Shown one piece after another: positions 1 through 10,276 of a stretch of DNA of 64,000 nt. The first letter of the stretch is position 1, and each line of letters begins with the position of its first letter. A model generated the notes under the pieces. That model was not told the DNA's origin. It saw only the letters and a program-made list of their open reading frames with translations, and made no database searches. The stretch is taken from assembly GCA_016706365.1 (NCBI GenBank), contig JADJJU010000007.1, forward strand, positions 62,001 through 126,000, read 5' to 3'. The DNA is from Saprospiraceae bacterium. Its GTDB lineage: Bacteria; Bacteroidota; Bacteroidia; Chitinophagales; Saprospiraceae. A program made the translations under genes and the position numbers.

Positions 1-1614
1 AACCCGATATTGAGGATCACAATACAATATGTCAGAAAGCAAAACCGGTTGCTTTTGCCAATCCTTTTTTGCAGATAAAAACTTAATTGATTCCGGAAAT
101 CCTTCCAGATTTTCCACCAAAGATTTTGTCAGATCAAACTCATGCTTTTTTGAAGAAAGACTGCGCTTGAGTTGATCCAGGTCTAATTGTATTTTTTGAC
201 GCTTCTCCTCTGTTGTTTCCAGTAACTCAAGACGTTTAAGTTCTTTGGATTCCAACTCATTCAACTCTAATTCAAGCGTCTGAAGCTTCGTTTGATCTTC
301 TGCTATTTTAAGTTCAATTTCTTTGAAAGTTACTTGCTGTTGTTGATAATCCTTTTCTTCTTTATCCTTTTCACGAATCAAATTATCCATTCTGCTTTGA
401 TCAACTGCCTTTTGCTTTTCCAGTTCAAATTGTTTTTGCTGGGCTGACCTCAGGGACTGATTAAAGGACTCCAATGAAGATTGATGTTTAGACTGATCTG
501 ATTTTGCGGATTGCAGACTGTTTTCTTTGGAAGCCAGGATTTCCCGGAGTGATGCAACTTTAGCTGCTTCAACCTCAAGTTTATCCTTCAGGTTCATAAT
601 TTTAATGCTGATTTGAGACTGCTTTTCAATTTGAGACTCAATTTGTTTCTCAGCTTCAGATCTGTTGGTTTGAAGAAATTCCTGCTGTTGTTGGAGAGTA
701 TTCCTGGATGATTCAGCAGATCGCAAGCTATGCACAGTTGCAGAAAGTTGCTTTTGATGTTCACTCAGCTGAGCTTCTTCATTGAGGTGCTGTGTTTTAT
801 GCTTCTCCAAAGCTGCTTCTTCAGTCTGTATTTCAGTTTCTACAGTCCGATATTGATCCAATTCCTTTTGGATAGCTGCATCCAGCCGCTTGAATTCTTC
901 TTTAAATTTATGAGCCTGCATTCTGGCAATAGAGACACTAATATCCTTGTACTGCTCCTTGTATTCAAGAAACTTCTGTGTTCGTTTGGCCTGTTTTTCG
1001 AGGGCTTTAAGATTGGACTCAATTTCTGCGAGCAGATCCTCTACCCTATTCAAATCATCATTGGTCAATTGAAGTTTTTGGAGTGTCTCCTTTTTCCTCT
1101 GCTTGAATTTTGTGATTCCGGCTGCCTGTTCCAGCATTCTGCGTCGGGAATGCTCTTTATCACTTAAAATATCATCTACCATTCCCAGTGCTATAATTGC
1201 ATAAGAGTCTGTACCGATTCCCGTATCCACCAGTAAGGCATGAATATCTTTCAATCTGCAGGGAACATCATTGAGCCTGTACTCACTGAAACCACCTCTG
1301 TCAAGGGTTCTGGAAATAGTGACAGAATGAAAATCAGTGGGCAGCAGTCCCCTGTCATTTTGAAAAGTGATGGAGACTCTGGCCATGTTGCTGGCTTTTC
1401 TCTTACCAGTTCCATTAAATAGAACATTGGACATTTGATCCAATCTGAGTTCCGTAGTTTTTTGTTCACCCAGGACCCATCGGATCGCATCTATGACATT
1501 TGATTTACCCGAACCATTAGGACCTACTATACCAATTACATTGTCATTGAAATGTATGACAGTGTCTTTGGCAAAGCTCTTAAATCCTTTTATCTCAATA
1601 GACTGCAAACGCAT
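1..1614 (-). CDS. smc: Chromosome segregation ATPase SMC, N-terminal half (runs off the left edge)
   Basis: The reverse strand reads openly from an ATG at 1614 to position 1, about 538 codons, and the gene continues beyond the window. The protein starts MRLQSIEIKGFKSFAKDT, has the ABC-type Walker A GPNGSGKSN near residues 32-40, and then RWVLGEQ. From about residue 170 there is a long Glu/Lys/Gln-rich coiled coil. SLVENLEGFPESIKFLS near residue 510 matches the start of the SMC hinge. SMC compacts and segregates the chromosome as a ring with ScpA and ScpB. The second coiled-coil arm and the C-terminal ATPase half lie outside. No frameshift was seen in the part present. The small open frames at 730-1167 and 840-1490 are shadows of it. 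Confidence 0.95.
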   Translation of the reverse strand, partial: MRLQSIEIKGFKSFAKDTVIHFNDNVIGIVGPNGSGKSNVIDAIRWVLGEQKTTELRLDQMSNVLFNGTGKRKASNMARVSITFQNDRGLLPTDFHSVTISRTLDRGGFSEYRLNDVPCRLKDIHALLVDTGIGTDSYAIIALGMVDDILSDKEHSRRRMLEQAAGITKFKQRKKETLQKLQLTNDDLNRVEDLLAEIESNLKALEKQAKRTQKFLEYKEQYKDISVSIARMQAHKFKEEFKRLDAAIQKELDQYRTVETEIQTEEAALEKHKTQHLNEEAQLSEHQKQLSATVHSLRSAESSRNTLQQQQEFLQTNRSEAEKQIESQIEKQSQISIKIMNLKDKLEVEAAKVASLREILASKENSLQSAKSDQSKHQSSLESFNQSLRSAQQKQFELEKQKAVDQSRMDNLIREKDKEEKDYQQQQVTFKEIELKIAEDQTKLQTLELELNELESKELKRLELLETTEEKRQKIQLDLDQLKRSLSSKKHEFDLTKSLVENLEGFPESIKFLSAKKDWQKQPVLLSDILYCDPQYRV

Positions 1615-1619
1615 AATCG

Positions 1620-1627
1620 CAAATATA
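1620..1627 (-). promoter_or_regulatory. Probable -7 box (TATATTTG) of smc
   Basis: TATATTTG on the minus strand matches the Bacteroidota -7 consensus TAnnTTTG. A weak TTTC lies 18 nt upstream. The box ends only 5 nt before the smc ATG, so a transcript from it would be leaderless or nearly so. The match is exact, but the function is inferred. Confidence 0.4.
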
Positions 1628-1847
1628 TAGATTTTATGAATAAATGAAATTAAGATATCAGGATTAAATATCAGGATATAGAGTAATAGATAGAATACTC
1701 CGGGGAATTCTTAATTAAAAACTTTGTAATTCATTATCAGAGAGATGAACTTCAATCATTTAAACCTGTTCCAGCTTTATATATTTTTCTAATAGTCTTA
1801 AATAAGCTACTTTTACGGAGAATTTATTGAGAATATAATTTATATAA

Positions 1848-2999
1848 ATGTTTACAGATACTGATATTCAAGAAGATAACCTACAACTCATCAGAGAAAG
1901 TGTTCGCGATTTTGCAGAAACACATATCAGGCCCTATATCATGGAATGGGATGAGGCGCAATATTTTCCTATTGAACTGATGCACAAATTGGGTGAACAA
2001 GGCTATTTGGGAGTATTGGTACCGGAAGAATATCAGGGGTCCGGACTTTCCTACCAGGCCTATATTACTATCATCGAAGAAATCTCTAAGGTTGATAGTT
2101 CCATTGGTTTGTCAGTGGCGGCTCACAATTCACTTTGCACCGGCCATATCATGGGATTTGGCAATGAAGAACAAAAACGCAAATACTTGCCTAAACTTGC
2201 TACTGGGGCATGGATAGGATCATGGGGATTGACAGAACCTAATACAGGAAGTGATGCAGCCAGAATGAAATGCGTGGCAATTGAAGATGGAGATGATTAT
2301 ATCATAAACGGAACCAAGAACTGGATTACACATGGCAAATCAAGCAATGTGACAGTGGTAATTGCCCGCACGGGTGAATTATTAGATAGCAGAGGAATGA
2401 CAGCTTTTGTAGTGGAAAGAGGAACTGAAGGATTCACAGCAGGTAAGAAAGAGAATAAACTCGGGATGAGAGCATCAGAAACTGCAGAGATGATATTTGA
2501 TAACTGCCGTGTTCCCAAAAGTCAGATTCTTGGTGCAGTTGGTGAAGGTTTCATTCAATCAATGAAAGTTCTGGATGGAGGTAGAATATCAATTGCTGCA
2601 TTGTCACTTGGAATTGCAAAAGGTTCCTATGAAGCTTCAGTCAAATATGCTAAAGAAAGAGAACAATTTGGTCAGCCTATAGCCAATTTCCAGGGTATCA
2701 GCTTCAAATTGGCGGATATGGCAACAAAAATACAGGCAGCAGAATTATTAACAAGAAAGTCAGGATATCTAAAAGATAATGGTGAAAAAGTCACCCAGAT
2801 TTCTGCTATGGCTAAGTATTATGCCTCAGAAATTTGTGTACAGGTAGCTACTGATGCTGTCCAGATTCATGGTGGATATGGATATACTAAGGACTACCCT
2901 GTCGAGAAATTTTTCCGGGATTCAAAGTTATGTACCATTGGTGAAGGGACTTCCGAGATCCAAAAACTGGTCATTTCAAGAGAATTGTTGAGAGAGTAA
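1848..2999 (+). CDS. Acyl-CoA dehydrogenase (short-chain/butyryl-CoA type)
   Basis: 383 aa, the usual family length. It is an FAD flavoenzyme that introduces the alpha-beta double bond into acyl-CoA in beta-oxidation and passes electrons to ETF. Visible features are WGLTEPNTGSDA around residue 126 (flavin/substrate loop), the C-terminal FAD-domain stretch QIHGGYGYTKDYPVEKFFRD, and IGEGTSEIQ, whose Glu near residue 366 is at the catalytic-base position of short-chain enzymes. The ATG at 1848 gives the expected helical N-terminus. The reading frame is intact. A hairpin follows, and then a small membrane-protein gene. The chain-length preference cannot be fixed from sequence alone. Confidence 0.93.
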   Translation: MFTDTDIQEDNLQLIRESVRDFAETHIRPYIMEWDEAQYFPIELMHKLGEQGYLGVLVPEEYQGSGLSYQAYITIIEEISKVDSSIGLSVAAHNSLCTGHIMGFGNEEQKRKYLPKLATGAWIGSWGLTEPNTGSDAARMKCVAIEDGDDYIINGTKNWITHGKSSNVTVVIARTGELLDSRGMTAFVVERGTEGFTAGKKENKLGMRASETAEMIFDNCRVPKSQILGAVGEGFIQSMKVLDGGRISIAALSLGIAKGSYEASVKYAKEREQFGQPIANFQGISFKLADMATKIQAAELLTRKSGYLKDNGEKVTQISAMAKYYASEICVQVATDAVQIHGGYGYTKDYPVEKFFRDSKLCTIGEGTSEIQKLVISRELLRE

Positions 3000-3010
3000 T
3001 TTTACAATAG

Positions 3011-3036
3011 TTCCTTCAGATCAGAACCTGAGGGAA
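3011..3036 (+). terminator. Hairpin after the acyl-CoA dehydrogenase gene
   Basis: TTCCTTCAG and CTGAGGGAA form a 9-bp stem with one G-T pair and an 8-nt loop, 12 nt after the stop codon. There is no clear T-run, so it may be a weak terminator or an mRNA-stabilising hairpin. Confidence 0.4.
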
Positions 3037-3051
3037 TTCAATTCAAATTAT

Positions 3052-3522
3052 ATGGATATCCTGGTTTTCGAAGCCCGGGCAGAGAGTGTAAAAATCACCT
3101 TCATAGCTGCACTTTTGATATCTGTGGTTTTTCTAATTCTGCTAATTTTTTTGAATCGCAATAAAAGAATTCAAGCCTCATTCAGACAATTTGGCATGTT
3201 ACTAGGGGGATTTCTTCTTGTTTTATGCCTGGGCACGGCCATCTTTAGTTTTTGGCAATGGTCAAGATTGGGACCGGTAAGCATTTCTGATAACTATATC
3301 ATGATTCAGGGGGATAGTTTGCCCATGAATGAAGTAATCCAATCCCGCATCGTCTCTGAACCCGGCAGCCGAGGACTTATGAGTGTGGAGCAAGGGGAAC
3401 CTGATGTGTTTCTGCATATAGAAACACGGAGTAAAAAGTCCTATGTTTTGATGGAAGAAAACTATGACATAGCTGAAATAAGGACTAGACTGAATGAAAT
3501 ACTACAGGTGGAAGAGCAATAA
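3052..3522 (+). CDS. Small membrane protein of unknown function, two TM helices
   Basis: 156 aa. Two hydrophobic segments are visible, near residues 15-34 and 48-68, separated by a basic loop (NRNKRIQASFR). The soluble C-terminal half of about 85 residues has alternating beta-like segments and looks like a PH-like sheet domain of the kind found in small bacterial membrane proteins. That resemblance is weak, and no enzymatic motif is visible. It lies 52 bp after the acyl-CoA dehydrogenase gene on the same strand, with a hairpin between them. The frame is intact. The family was not recognised. Confidence 0.6.
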   Translation: MDILVFEARAESVKITFIAALLISVVFLILLIFLNRNKRIQASFRQFGMLLGGFLLVLCLGTAIFSFWQWSRLGPVSISDNYIMIQGDSLPMNEVIQSRIVSEPGSRGLMSVEQGEPDVFLHIETRSKKSYVLMEENYDIAEIRTRLNEILQVEEQ

Positions 3523-3569
3523 TTTTAACAGCCTTGTAATCCACTAAATACACAAAAGACATCTCATTT

Positions 3570-3698
3570 TCTTCGCTCGTTTTGGGTCTCCGACCCGAAA
3601 CGCATTGTCTGCAAGTCTCTGACTTGCACCTTGAGGCTTATAATACATTGCAGTACAAGTCGGAGACTTGTAAACATCCTGCTGCGCGTCAGAGACGC
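3570..3698. repeat. Left REP-like hairpin cluster of the RAYT island
   Basis: Four short palindromes with three-base loops follow one another: GGGTC-tcc-GACCC (3584-3596), GCAAGTC-tct-GACTTGC (3611-3627), TACAAGTC-gga-GACTTGTA (3654-3672) and GCGTC-aga-GACGC (3686-3698). All share the core GTC-NNN-GAC. Positions 3570-3629 recur exactly at 4597-4656, on the other side of the transposase gene. Repeated mini-hairpins around a Y1/HUH transposase of this type are the signature of REP/BIME elements. Confidence 0.75.
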
Positions 3699-3968
3699 TC
3701 GCAAGCTAAAACAGAGGAAGGTGTATCAGAGATGCGCTTATATAAGCAAAAATTAAAGTGCATCTGAGGTATTTGTAAGGTTAGTAAAATATTAAGAGCA
3801 GACACTTTTGAATCGAATCGAAGTGCTGAATACCGAACATCAACAAACAAAGAATTTACTGATTCAGCTTGATATTAATACCTACTTTCCTTAACTTCAT
3901 TTAAAATTTTTGAACCAGACAGATACCAATTAAAGTAGAAATATTAAAACTTTAATAAATGAAATTAT

Positions 3969-4553
3969 ATGGGTAGATATAAAATCATAGATCAACATGG
4001 ACTTACATTTCTTACAATGACAGTAGTTGACTGGGTTGATATATTCATTCGAAAATCATATAAAGACATAATCATTGATAGCCTCAAGTACTGTCAAAAA
4101 GAAAAAGGTCTTATAATTTGCGCATATGTTATTATGAGCAGTCACATTCACATGGTCGTAAAAGCCAATGATTCAATAACACTTTCTGATATATTACGTG
4201 ACTTCAAAAAATACACGGCCAATACTATCCTCGATATGATAGAAAATGGCAAAAAAGAAAGCCGCAGAGAATGGTTATTACATCGCTTTGCTTATAGAGT
4301 TTCAACAGCACCAGGAAACAGAAAGTATAGATTTTGGAAGCTAGATAATCATCCCATTAACCTTTTTACACTTCCAGTCATAGCACAAAAGGTAGATTAC
4401 ATTCACTTAAATCCGGTTAAAGAAGGTTGGGTCGATGCAGCTAGTGATTACCTCTATAGTAGTGCTTCAAATTACGAAACTGGAAAAGGGATACTTGAAG
4501 TCACTGTTTTGGATTTACCATTGTCATGGAAGGGATATTCTTCAGGAACTTAA
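3969..4553 (+). CDS. REP-associated tyrosine transposase (RAYT), HUH superfamily
   Basis: 194 aa. This is a single-strand DNA transposase-like nuclease related to IS200/IS605 TnpA that acts on REP hairpins. It has the HUH metal-binding motif HIH in MSSHIHMVVKAND near residue 58. The downstream helix KVDYIHLNPVKEGWV near residues 142-156 carries the candidate catalytic Tyr and is typical of RAYTs. WLLHRFAYRV and KYRFWK also fit the family. The gene is intact and sits between two copies of a 60-bp REP-like sequence in the same orientation. RAYTs are usually single-copy, vertically kept genes rather than free insertion sequences. No partner gene is seen. Confidence 0.9.
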   Translation: MGRYKIIDQHGLTFLTMTVVDWVDIFIRKSYKDIIIDSLKYCQKEKGLIICAYVIMSSHIHMVVKANDSITLSDILRDFKKYTANTILDMIENGKKESRREWLLHRFAYRVSTAPGNRKYRFWKLDNHPINLFTLPVIAQKVDYIHLNPVKEGWVDAASDYLYSSASNYETGKGILEVTVLDLPLSWKGYSSGT

Positions 4554-4596
4554 GTTCTCTCCTTTCGTTACGAGTTTTTACCCTCCTTAATTCTTC

Positions 4597-4730
4597 TCTT
4601 CGCTCGTTTTGGGTCTCCGACCCGAAACGCATTGTCTGCAAGTCTCTGACTTGCACTGGAAAAACTGCTCAACATTCCAGAACAAGTCGGAGACTAGTAA
4701 ACAAAATGCATCGCGCCAGATGCGCCGGCA
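4597..4730. repeat. Right REP-like hairpin cluster of the RAYT island
   Basis: 4597-4656 is identical to 3570-3629. The hairpins are GGGTC-tcc-GACCC (4611-4623), GCAAGTC-tct-GACTTGC (4638-4654), and ACAAGTC-gga-GACTAGT (4682-4698, one mismatch, so decaying). They are followed by a weaker GCATC/GATGC dyad near 4708-4723. Confidence 0.72.
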
Positions 4731-4784
4731 AGTGAAAACAGAATAGGAGCGTCTGAGCATCCCGCAAACCCGGGAATAAAAAAA

Positions 4785-4816
4785 AAGTGATCCCGAATCA
4801 ACATCCGGAATCACTT
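4785..4816 (-). terminator. Intrinsic terminator of the M14 peptidase gene
   Basis: AAGTGATCCCG pairs with CGGAATCACTT with one mismatch. On the minus strand the stem is followed by about ten T residues (a plus-strand A-run at 4777-4786). It lies about 36 bp after the peptidase stop codon. Confidence 0.75.
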
Positions 4817-4851
4817 ATTAAAATATTCATTTTTGAGAATACTATACTTCT

Positions 4852-6790
4852 TTATTCCTCATTTGTATCATCTCCGTTCAATGGACTTAGGGTTGTTGCT
4901 TCCGTTGCCATTCCAAATGAAGGAGCAATTCTTATAGCATCAGCCACAACATACTTTTGATTCCTCGGATGTCTTGGCTATTTCAATATGCATCGGACCA
5001 TTCTCAGGATCCAGATACATTGTTGTTAGTTTGTACCAATAACCACCATCCTTTGTTTGATCCACAAATATGTGGCAGTTTCTTTTACCATCAAAATGGT
5101 GAACTGAGCAGATGGATCGGATACATTTACATTAGGTAAAGGGTCAAATGGAGGTCTGACAACAGGATTGAACCATGTATACAAATCATATACGCCACTT
5201 GCAGTCACTTCAAGAGGTATGGTTATTTTGGATCCTTTCTTTTGAGTACTTAAGGCTTTCCCTTCATGAAAGTGAGTCAGAGTATTGGGTATTTGTTGCG
5301 TGATTTCTTCCCATTCACCGGACCACTTGAATTTCTTTCTGTCCTTAACAATATCAATAATCTGATCATTTGCTGCCGCCACAGTGATATCATTCATGAG
5401 ATGATGGATACTTTTCACAAGGGCTGCACCATGAGCCTTCAATGTTCCATTATCCCAAAATTTATAAGGAGCATCTTCTGTTTGCCCCCGGAGTCTCATA
5501 CCATCCAGTCTCAATGGTAGTTGAGAAGAAAAGATTTGTATGGGACAAGGTATTTCTATAGTACAAAGCATTTTCGCTGTCTACCCAGTAATCTGCACTG
5601 CGCTCATAGTCAAACTGATCGCCGGGACCATAAGACCTGGAATGCACTTTACGGCTGTTGCTGGATGTATTCGGACTTGCATCAGGGCTGGCATCAGAAA
5701 GACAAACCGGTCTGAATTGCATATAAGACTCATAATGATCCCAGAATTTTCTGATATGACTACCTCTTGTATGGTAAGACCGCTTTGAGCCTAAAAGATA
5801 TTTGTCTACAAAATGAAAAGCACAGGTATCATTTCCAACACAATCTTCAGGAAAAGGGCTGTGACTATCCAAAAATACTCTTAAAGGATTGTTTTTTGAA
5901 GTAGTATAAATCATTTGTTGCAGAGCAAATACCTGAGGATGACTTATATTATCATAAGCATTAGGTCCTCCCTGAGTATTGCGAATCGAGTTATTGCTAT
6001 TGAGCATCACATTCCAGTCCCAGTTAAGATCTTGAATGGGAAAATTTGGTGTTCCTCTTCCCAGCAATTTCTTTCCTGAAAGTCCATTATCAGAGGCATC
6101 CACATCAACAAGTGGGCAAATATAAAAAATCGATTTCTGTCTTAATTCTCTTGCTATTGGATCATCCGATACGAGGAAATCCATCATATGACGCACAGTA
6201 TGAAGCCCTGGCAGCTCAAAGGGATGCTGTCCCCCAAGGATCCACACCAGTTGCTTATAGGCATCAGGAATGGCCGGATCAGTGATTCTGATTAATGGCA
6301 CTTCACGTCCTTCAAGACTTTTTGCTCCTAAATCTATTGACATGGCAATGTCAACAGGCAAACTATCAACGTATTCCTTCACATCTGCATAAGTAAATGG
6401 TATACCCGAGGCAAAATAACAGCGCTTGGTACCCTCAGGAATTTCAATGACATAATCTGAAGTATCAATCTTTTCGGTCAATTGCCATTCCCCTTCATCT
6501 ATCTTGTAGGCGGCAAATTTAGGAACCTTATTAAGTGATTCGTATTCAAGTTTGATATGTAATGGGCCAACCCGCAGATTCTGAATACATACATTAAAGT
6601 ATGTTTGATGCATATTTTGTCCAAATGGTGGGGCAATTTGTACTGAATTGGGTCCTTTATGACGTTTAATAAATTCACCCCCTCGCCCACTTTCCGGTAA
6701 ATGAGCGGAAATATAAACCTGGGACCACAATGAAACAGTAATGGAAAGGAAAATCAATATTGATAGTCCAATTCGTCTGATTAGATACAT
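4852..6790 (-). CDS. Secreted M14 zinc carboxypeptidase with C-terminal golvesin-like domain (frameshifted)
   Basis: Starting at 6790, a signal peptide (RIGLSILIFLSITVSLWSQ) precedes a beta-rich N-domain like that of cytosolic carboxypeptidases. The M14 catalytic domain follows, with zinc ligands HPFE in GGQHPFEL (near residue 190), the third His in FLDSHSP, and the catalytic Glu in TTIETGWYE. The first frame stops at 5462. Coding resumes in the frame 5026-5571 (TEDAPYKFWDNGTLKAHG), then twice more downstream through VDQTKDGGYWYKL to YVVADAIRIAPSFG and a TAA at 4852. The tail resembles the golvesin C-terminal/xanthan-lyase-associated carbohydrate-binding domain. At least three indels are needed. 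They are probably sequence errors, because both catalytic residues and the tail are conserved. Confidence 0.8.
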
Positions 6791-6925
6791 AGTTTTCTTA
6801 ATTTTAGCACCTTGCTTAGTTCATTTCAAGGCTTCAGTGAAACAATAATAAAAACATATGCAAAAAATATGCCATATATTATCCAACTGTAATTACATCA
6901 AATATACATGTAAGGTTGGAATAAT

Positions 6926-7444
6926 ATGTATTTATTTCTCCACTTTTTACCCGCCCAAACAATAAATGTTGATAAAGGGAAAATTTCATTTTTTTCTGAT
7001 GCCCCTCTGGAAAAAATTGAGGCAAGTACCAGTAAAGTCAGGGGTGTCATTACATTGGAAGATCAGAAATTAGCATTTAAAATTGAGATCTCTTCTTTTC
7101 AGGGATTCAACAGTCCTTTGCAAAGAGAGCATTTCAATGAAAATTATATGCAAAGCCAGCAATTTCCGGATGCACAATTTACTGGTAAGATAATAGAAGA
7201 AGTGGACTGGCAGAAAGACGGGGTATATCCTGTCAGAGTAAAGGGGCAACTTACATTGAAAGGCATTTCAGTTGAAAAAATTATAAAGGGAACCATCAGA
7301 ATAAATAAGGGTGTGATAAGAATTCAATCAGAATTTGGCGTCTTATTATCAGATTATGAGATCAAAATACCCAAAGTGGTTTTCCAAAAAATTGCTGAAG
7401 AAATTCAACTGACAGTGGACTTACAAATGAAAATGAGAGCTTAA
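6926..7444 (+). CDS. YceI-like lipid-binding/periplasmic protein
   Basis: 172 aa. After a very short hydrophobic leader (MYLFLHFLPAQ), the sequence follows the YceI pattern. This includes KISFFSDAPLEKIEA, a beta-rich stretch with FNSPLQREHFNENYM, FPDAQFTGKI, and VKGQLTLKGISVEKIIKGT. YceI proteins form a lipocalin-like barrel that binds polyisoprenoid-type lipids in the periplasm. The leader is short for a signal peptide, so the true start may be upstream and lost to an indel, or the protein is a family variant. It precedes the sensor-kinase gene by one base and may be cotranscribed with it. Confidence 0.75.
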   Translation: MYLFLHFLPAQTINVDKGKISFFSDAPLEKIEASTSKVRGVITLEDQKLAFKIEISSFQGFNSPLQREHFNENYMQSQQFPDAQFTGKIIEEVDWQKDGVYPVRVKGQLTLKGISVEKIIKGTIRINKGVIRIQSEFGVLLSDYEIKIPKVVFQKIAEEIQLTVDLQMKMRA

Positions 7445-7445
7445 G

Positions 7446-10276
7446 GTGAAAAAATTGGTCATTTTGCTTCAATTGTTGTCATTACTTTACTGACTACACC
7501 TATGCTTGGTCAGCAAATACTCAGCAGATCATTTATAACCACCGAATTAAACAGTCAGGGCAAAATCACTTCTCTTTATGAATCACAAAGAGGTCTGCTC
7601 TGGGTAGGCTGTGCAAATAAACTGTTCAGTTTTGATGGAAAAATATTTGAGGAGATGGCGGTATTGCCGGAAAATGAAACTATTCCTATTATTGAAGAAG
7701 ATATTTCAGGCAATATCTTAATGGGTACCAAAAGCGGGAAAGTTTACAGATTCCTTATTAAAAAGTTGAGCCTTGACACAGGAATATTTTTTCAAAACAA
7801 TACAGCTTCACCCATTTCCGGATTTGAAAACGGTAAAGATTCAAGCCTGTATATAGCAACATATGGAGAAGGTTTATTCAAAGTAGGAAATCATCCATTA
7901 CTACATTTTACCTCAGAAAGCAGTTTGCCTTCCGATGATATATATGATATAGAGAAAGACGCATTTGGAAAAATCTGGTTGGCAACTGATAATGGAATTG
8001 CTGTGGAATTTACCAGGACAGCACTTACAAGTTCAAAATTATTTCCAGAAATGATGGCTTAAAAGACGAGATAATCACTGCACTTGATCATTCTGAAGAT
8101 CGCATGTGGATTGCATACTATGATTATGGTGTTGCTTCTGTCAATACTACGAATTACAGTATCTCGCATCCAGATTATATTTGGAATAAAGGGAGTATTA
8201 AAGCTTTAAAATATAATGATGATGAGGTATCGATCTTGAATTCAAATGGAGAATATATTCTGGGAAATCCAAATCGAAGAGTTTTTTACATAAGATTCTG
8301 GATGAAGAACTGTCATTCTCGGTCATGTCAAAAGGCAGAAAAAGGTAAGATATGGTTGCTTGACATATTAAAACAAACAATACATTTAGTTTACCCTGAT
8401 ATTATCACTTACCCAATTCCTGCAATAAAAGAGTTCAGGCACTCGCATATTTGGATAGCAATGTTTTCCTCATAGGTCATGACAAAGGAATAGGAATCAT
8501 CAGCCCTGACGAAGCATACAAAGAAATGCAGCACTTTACGGGGCTCAATGTTGTCAGCTTGTTTCTTGATTCAGAAAAAAAATTGTGGGTTGGAACTCTT
8601 GGACAAGGCTTATACCGATATCATATCAGTACCGGCTCTCTTGTAAAATTTGGTACTCAGCAAGGATTAAAGAATGACAATATCCTCGCTATTGAAGAAG
8701 ACAAAGATCATTTCTGGTTTTGCACATTAGGGGGAATTTATTTTGCCCATAAATTGCAAAAGGATCTCAGATTTGAATCTGTTAGTTTTACAGGGGGACC
8801 GGGAGCAAACTTTATCTACGACATAAAATCAGCAAAAGATGGTAGTATCTGGGCTGCGACGGATGGGAAAGGAATCATGCAAATGGATCATCTTGGAAGT
8901 ATCAATCAAGGTATACCTGATCAGCTAAAAAAAGGCACTTACTACAGCATCGCTTTGAATTCATCAGGAAAAGAAATCTGGGCCGTATCAGCAGATGATG
9001 GAATTTATAAATTATCCGGAAAATCATTGACTCATTATACAGTCGATCATGGTTTGAGAAGTAATAATAACAATTCCATCAAAATAGATTCTTCCGGGAA
9101 TATTTTTGCCTGGAATCAATATGGCATCGATGCAATGATGGCTGATGACAGTCTCTTCTTTCCTTTTTGGACGCAGGAAAATCAGGATGAAAGCAATGTG
9201 CTCAATTTATTTACAGTAGACCGGCAGAATCAAATTTGGACGATACACGGTTCAACTTTGCATCCCTTGCACATTTCAGATCAGGAAGTTAAACGACCTC
9301 AACTTTGGATTCACAAGATTACATGCATGGGGGAAAGTTTGGATTATAACGAATATGCGGTCTTTTCACATGACGAGAATTATTTGAGCATCCATTACAA
9401 AGGATTACAATGGAATGATCCCGGACAAATTTTTTACAGATACAAGTTACTTGGTTCGGATACGGTATGGTCTTATACGATGGATAAAATCATCAATTTT
9501 TCCGGCCTTCTCCCGGTGAATACAACTTTCGCATCCGTGCTTCATTACATCCGGACTTTCATATTTACAGCGAAGACCAATTTGAATTTGAAATTAATCC
9601 TCCTTTTTGGAACCAGATTTGGTTCTGGCTACCAATGGCTTTGCTTGCAGGCACAATTGCAATCACCATTATAAGGATGAGAGAAAGGCGTATCGAAAAA
9701 GAAGCTTCTCTTAAAAATCTTATTGCTGAATATAGATATGATCTACTTGCAAGCCAGATCAATCCACATTTTTTGTTTAATTCCTTTAATGTACTGGCTG
9801 CATTGATCCCGAAAGAGCCTGCAAAGGCAGGAGAATTTCTGGAGACTCTTTCGGATTTTTACCGGGAAATTGTTCAGATCAAAGACACAGATAATATTCC
9901 AATCGAAAAGGAAATTTTCATTTTGGAGCGCTACTATTATTTGCTCAAACAGCGATTTGGTAATGCATTACTGGTAAGCATCGAGATTCCGGACATGAAA
10001 GGTTTTCTTATTCCTTTCACTTTACAATTACTTCTGGAAAATGCTGTTAAACACAATATTGTTTCCACTTCTAAGCCCCTAAACGTTTTAGTGAAAAGGC
10101 AAGGAGATTTCATTTGTGTAAAAAACAACATTCAGACAAAATTCAGTTCTTCTGAATCTACAGGGTTTGGATTGAGTAGTCTGAAAGAGAGATATCAGCA
10201 GTATAGCCCGAACAAGTTTGAGATACTCAATGATAATCATTACTTTGAAGTCAGAATTCCAATCATTCACAAATGA
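7446..10276 (+). CDS. Hybrid-propeller sensor histidine kinase, LytS type (frameshifted)
   Basis: The GTG at 7446 starts a signal peptide (KKLVILLQLLSLL). Coding then continues through frames 7502-8062, 8104-8475, 8451-9674 and 9635-10276, with further slips near 8290 and 8345. Read together, the protein has a periplasmic two-component propeller (repeats such as DDIYDIEKDAFGKIWLATDNG and EKKLWVGTLGQGLYRY), a Y_Y_Y domain (FYRYKLLGSDTVWSY) and one TM helix (WFWLPMALLAGTIAITII). It ends in a His_kinase domain with phosphoacceptor motif SQINPHFLFNSFNVL and N-box LLLENAVKHNI. It overlaps the LytTR regulator by 4 nt (ATGA), so the two form a two-component operon. At least four indels interrupt it, some at homopolymers. 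Confidence 0.85.

Noticed and set aside
730..1167. Open frame of 145 codons on the plus strand
   Set aside because: It is a shadow of the smc coiled-coil coding sequence on the other strand. Its Phe/Leu-rich translation is the complement of Lys/Glu codons.
3570..4730. Possible CRISPR-like repeats around the RAYT gene
   Set aside because: There are only two copies of the 60-bp unit, separated by a transposase gene and with no regular spacers. The pattern fits REP hairpins.
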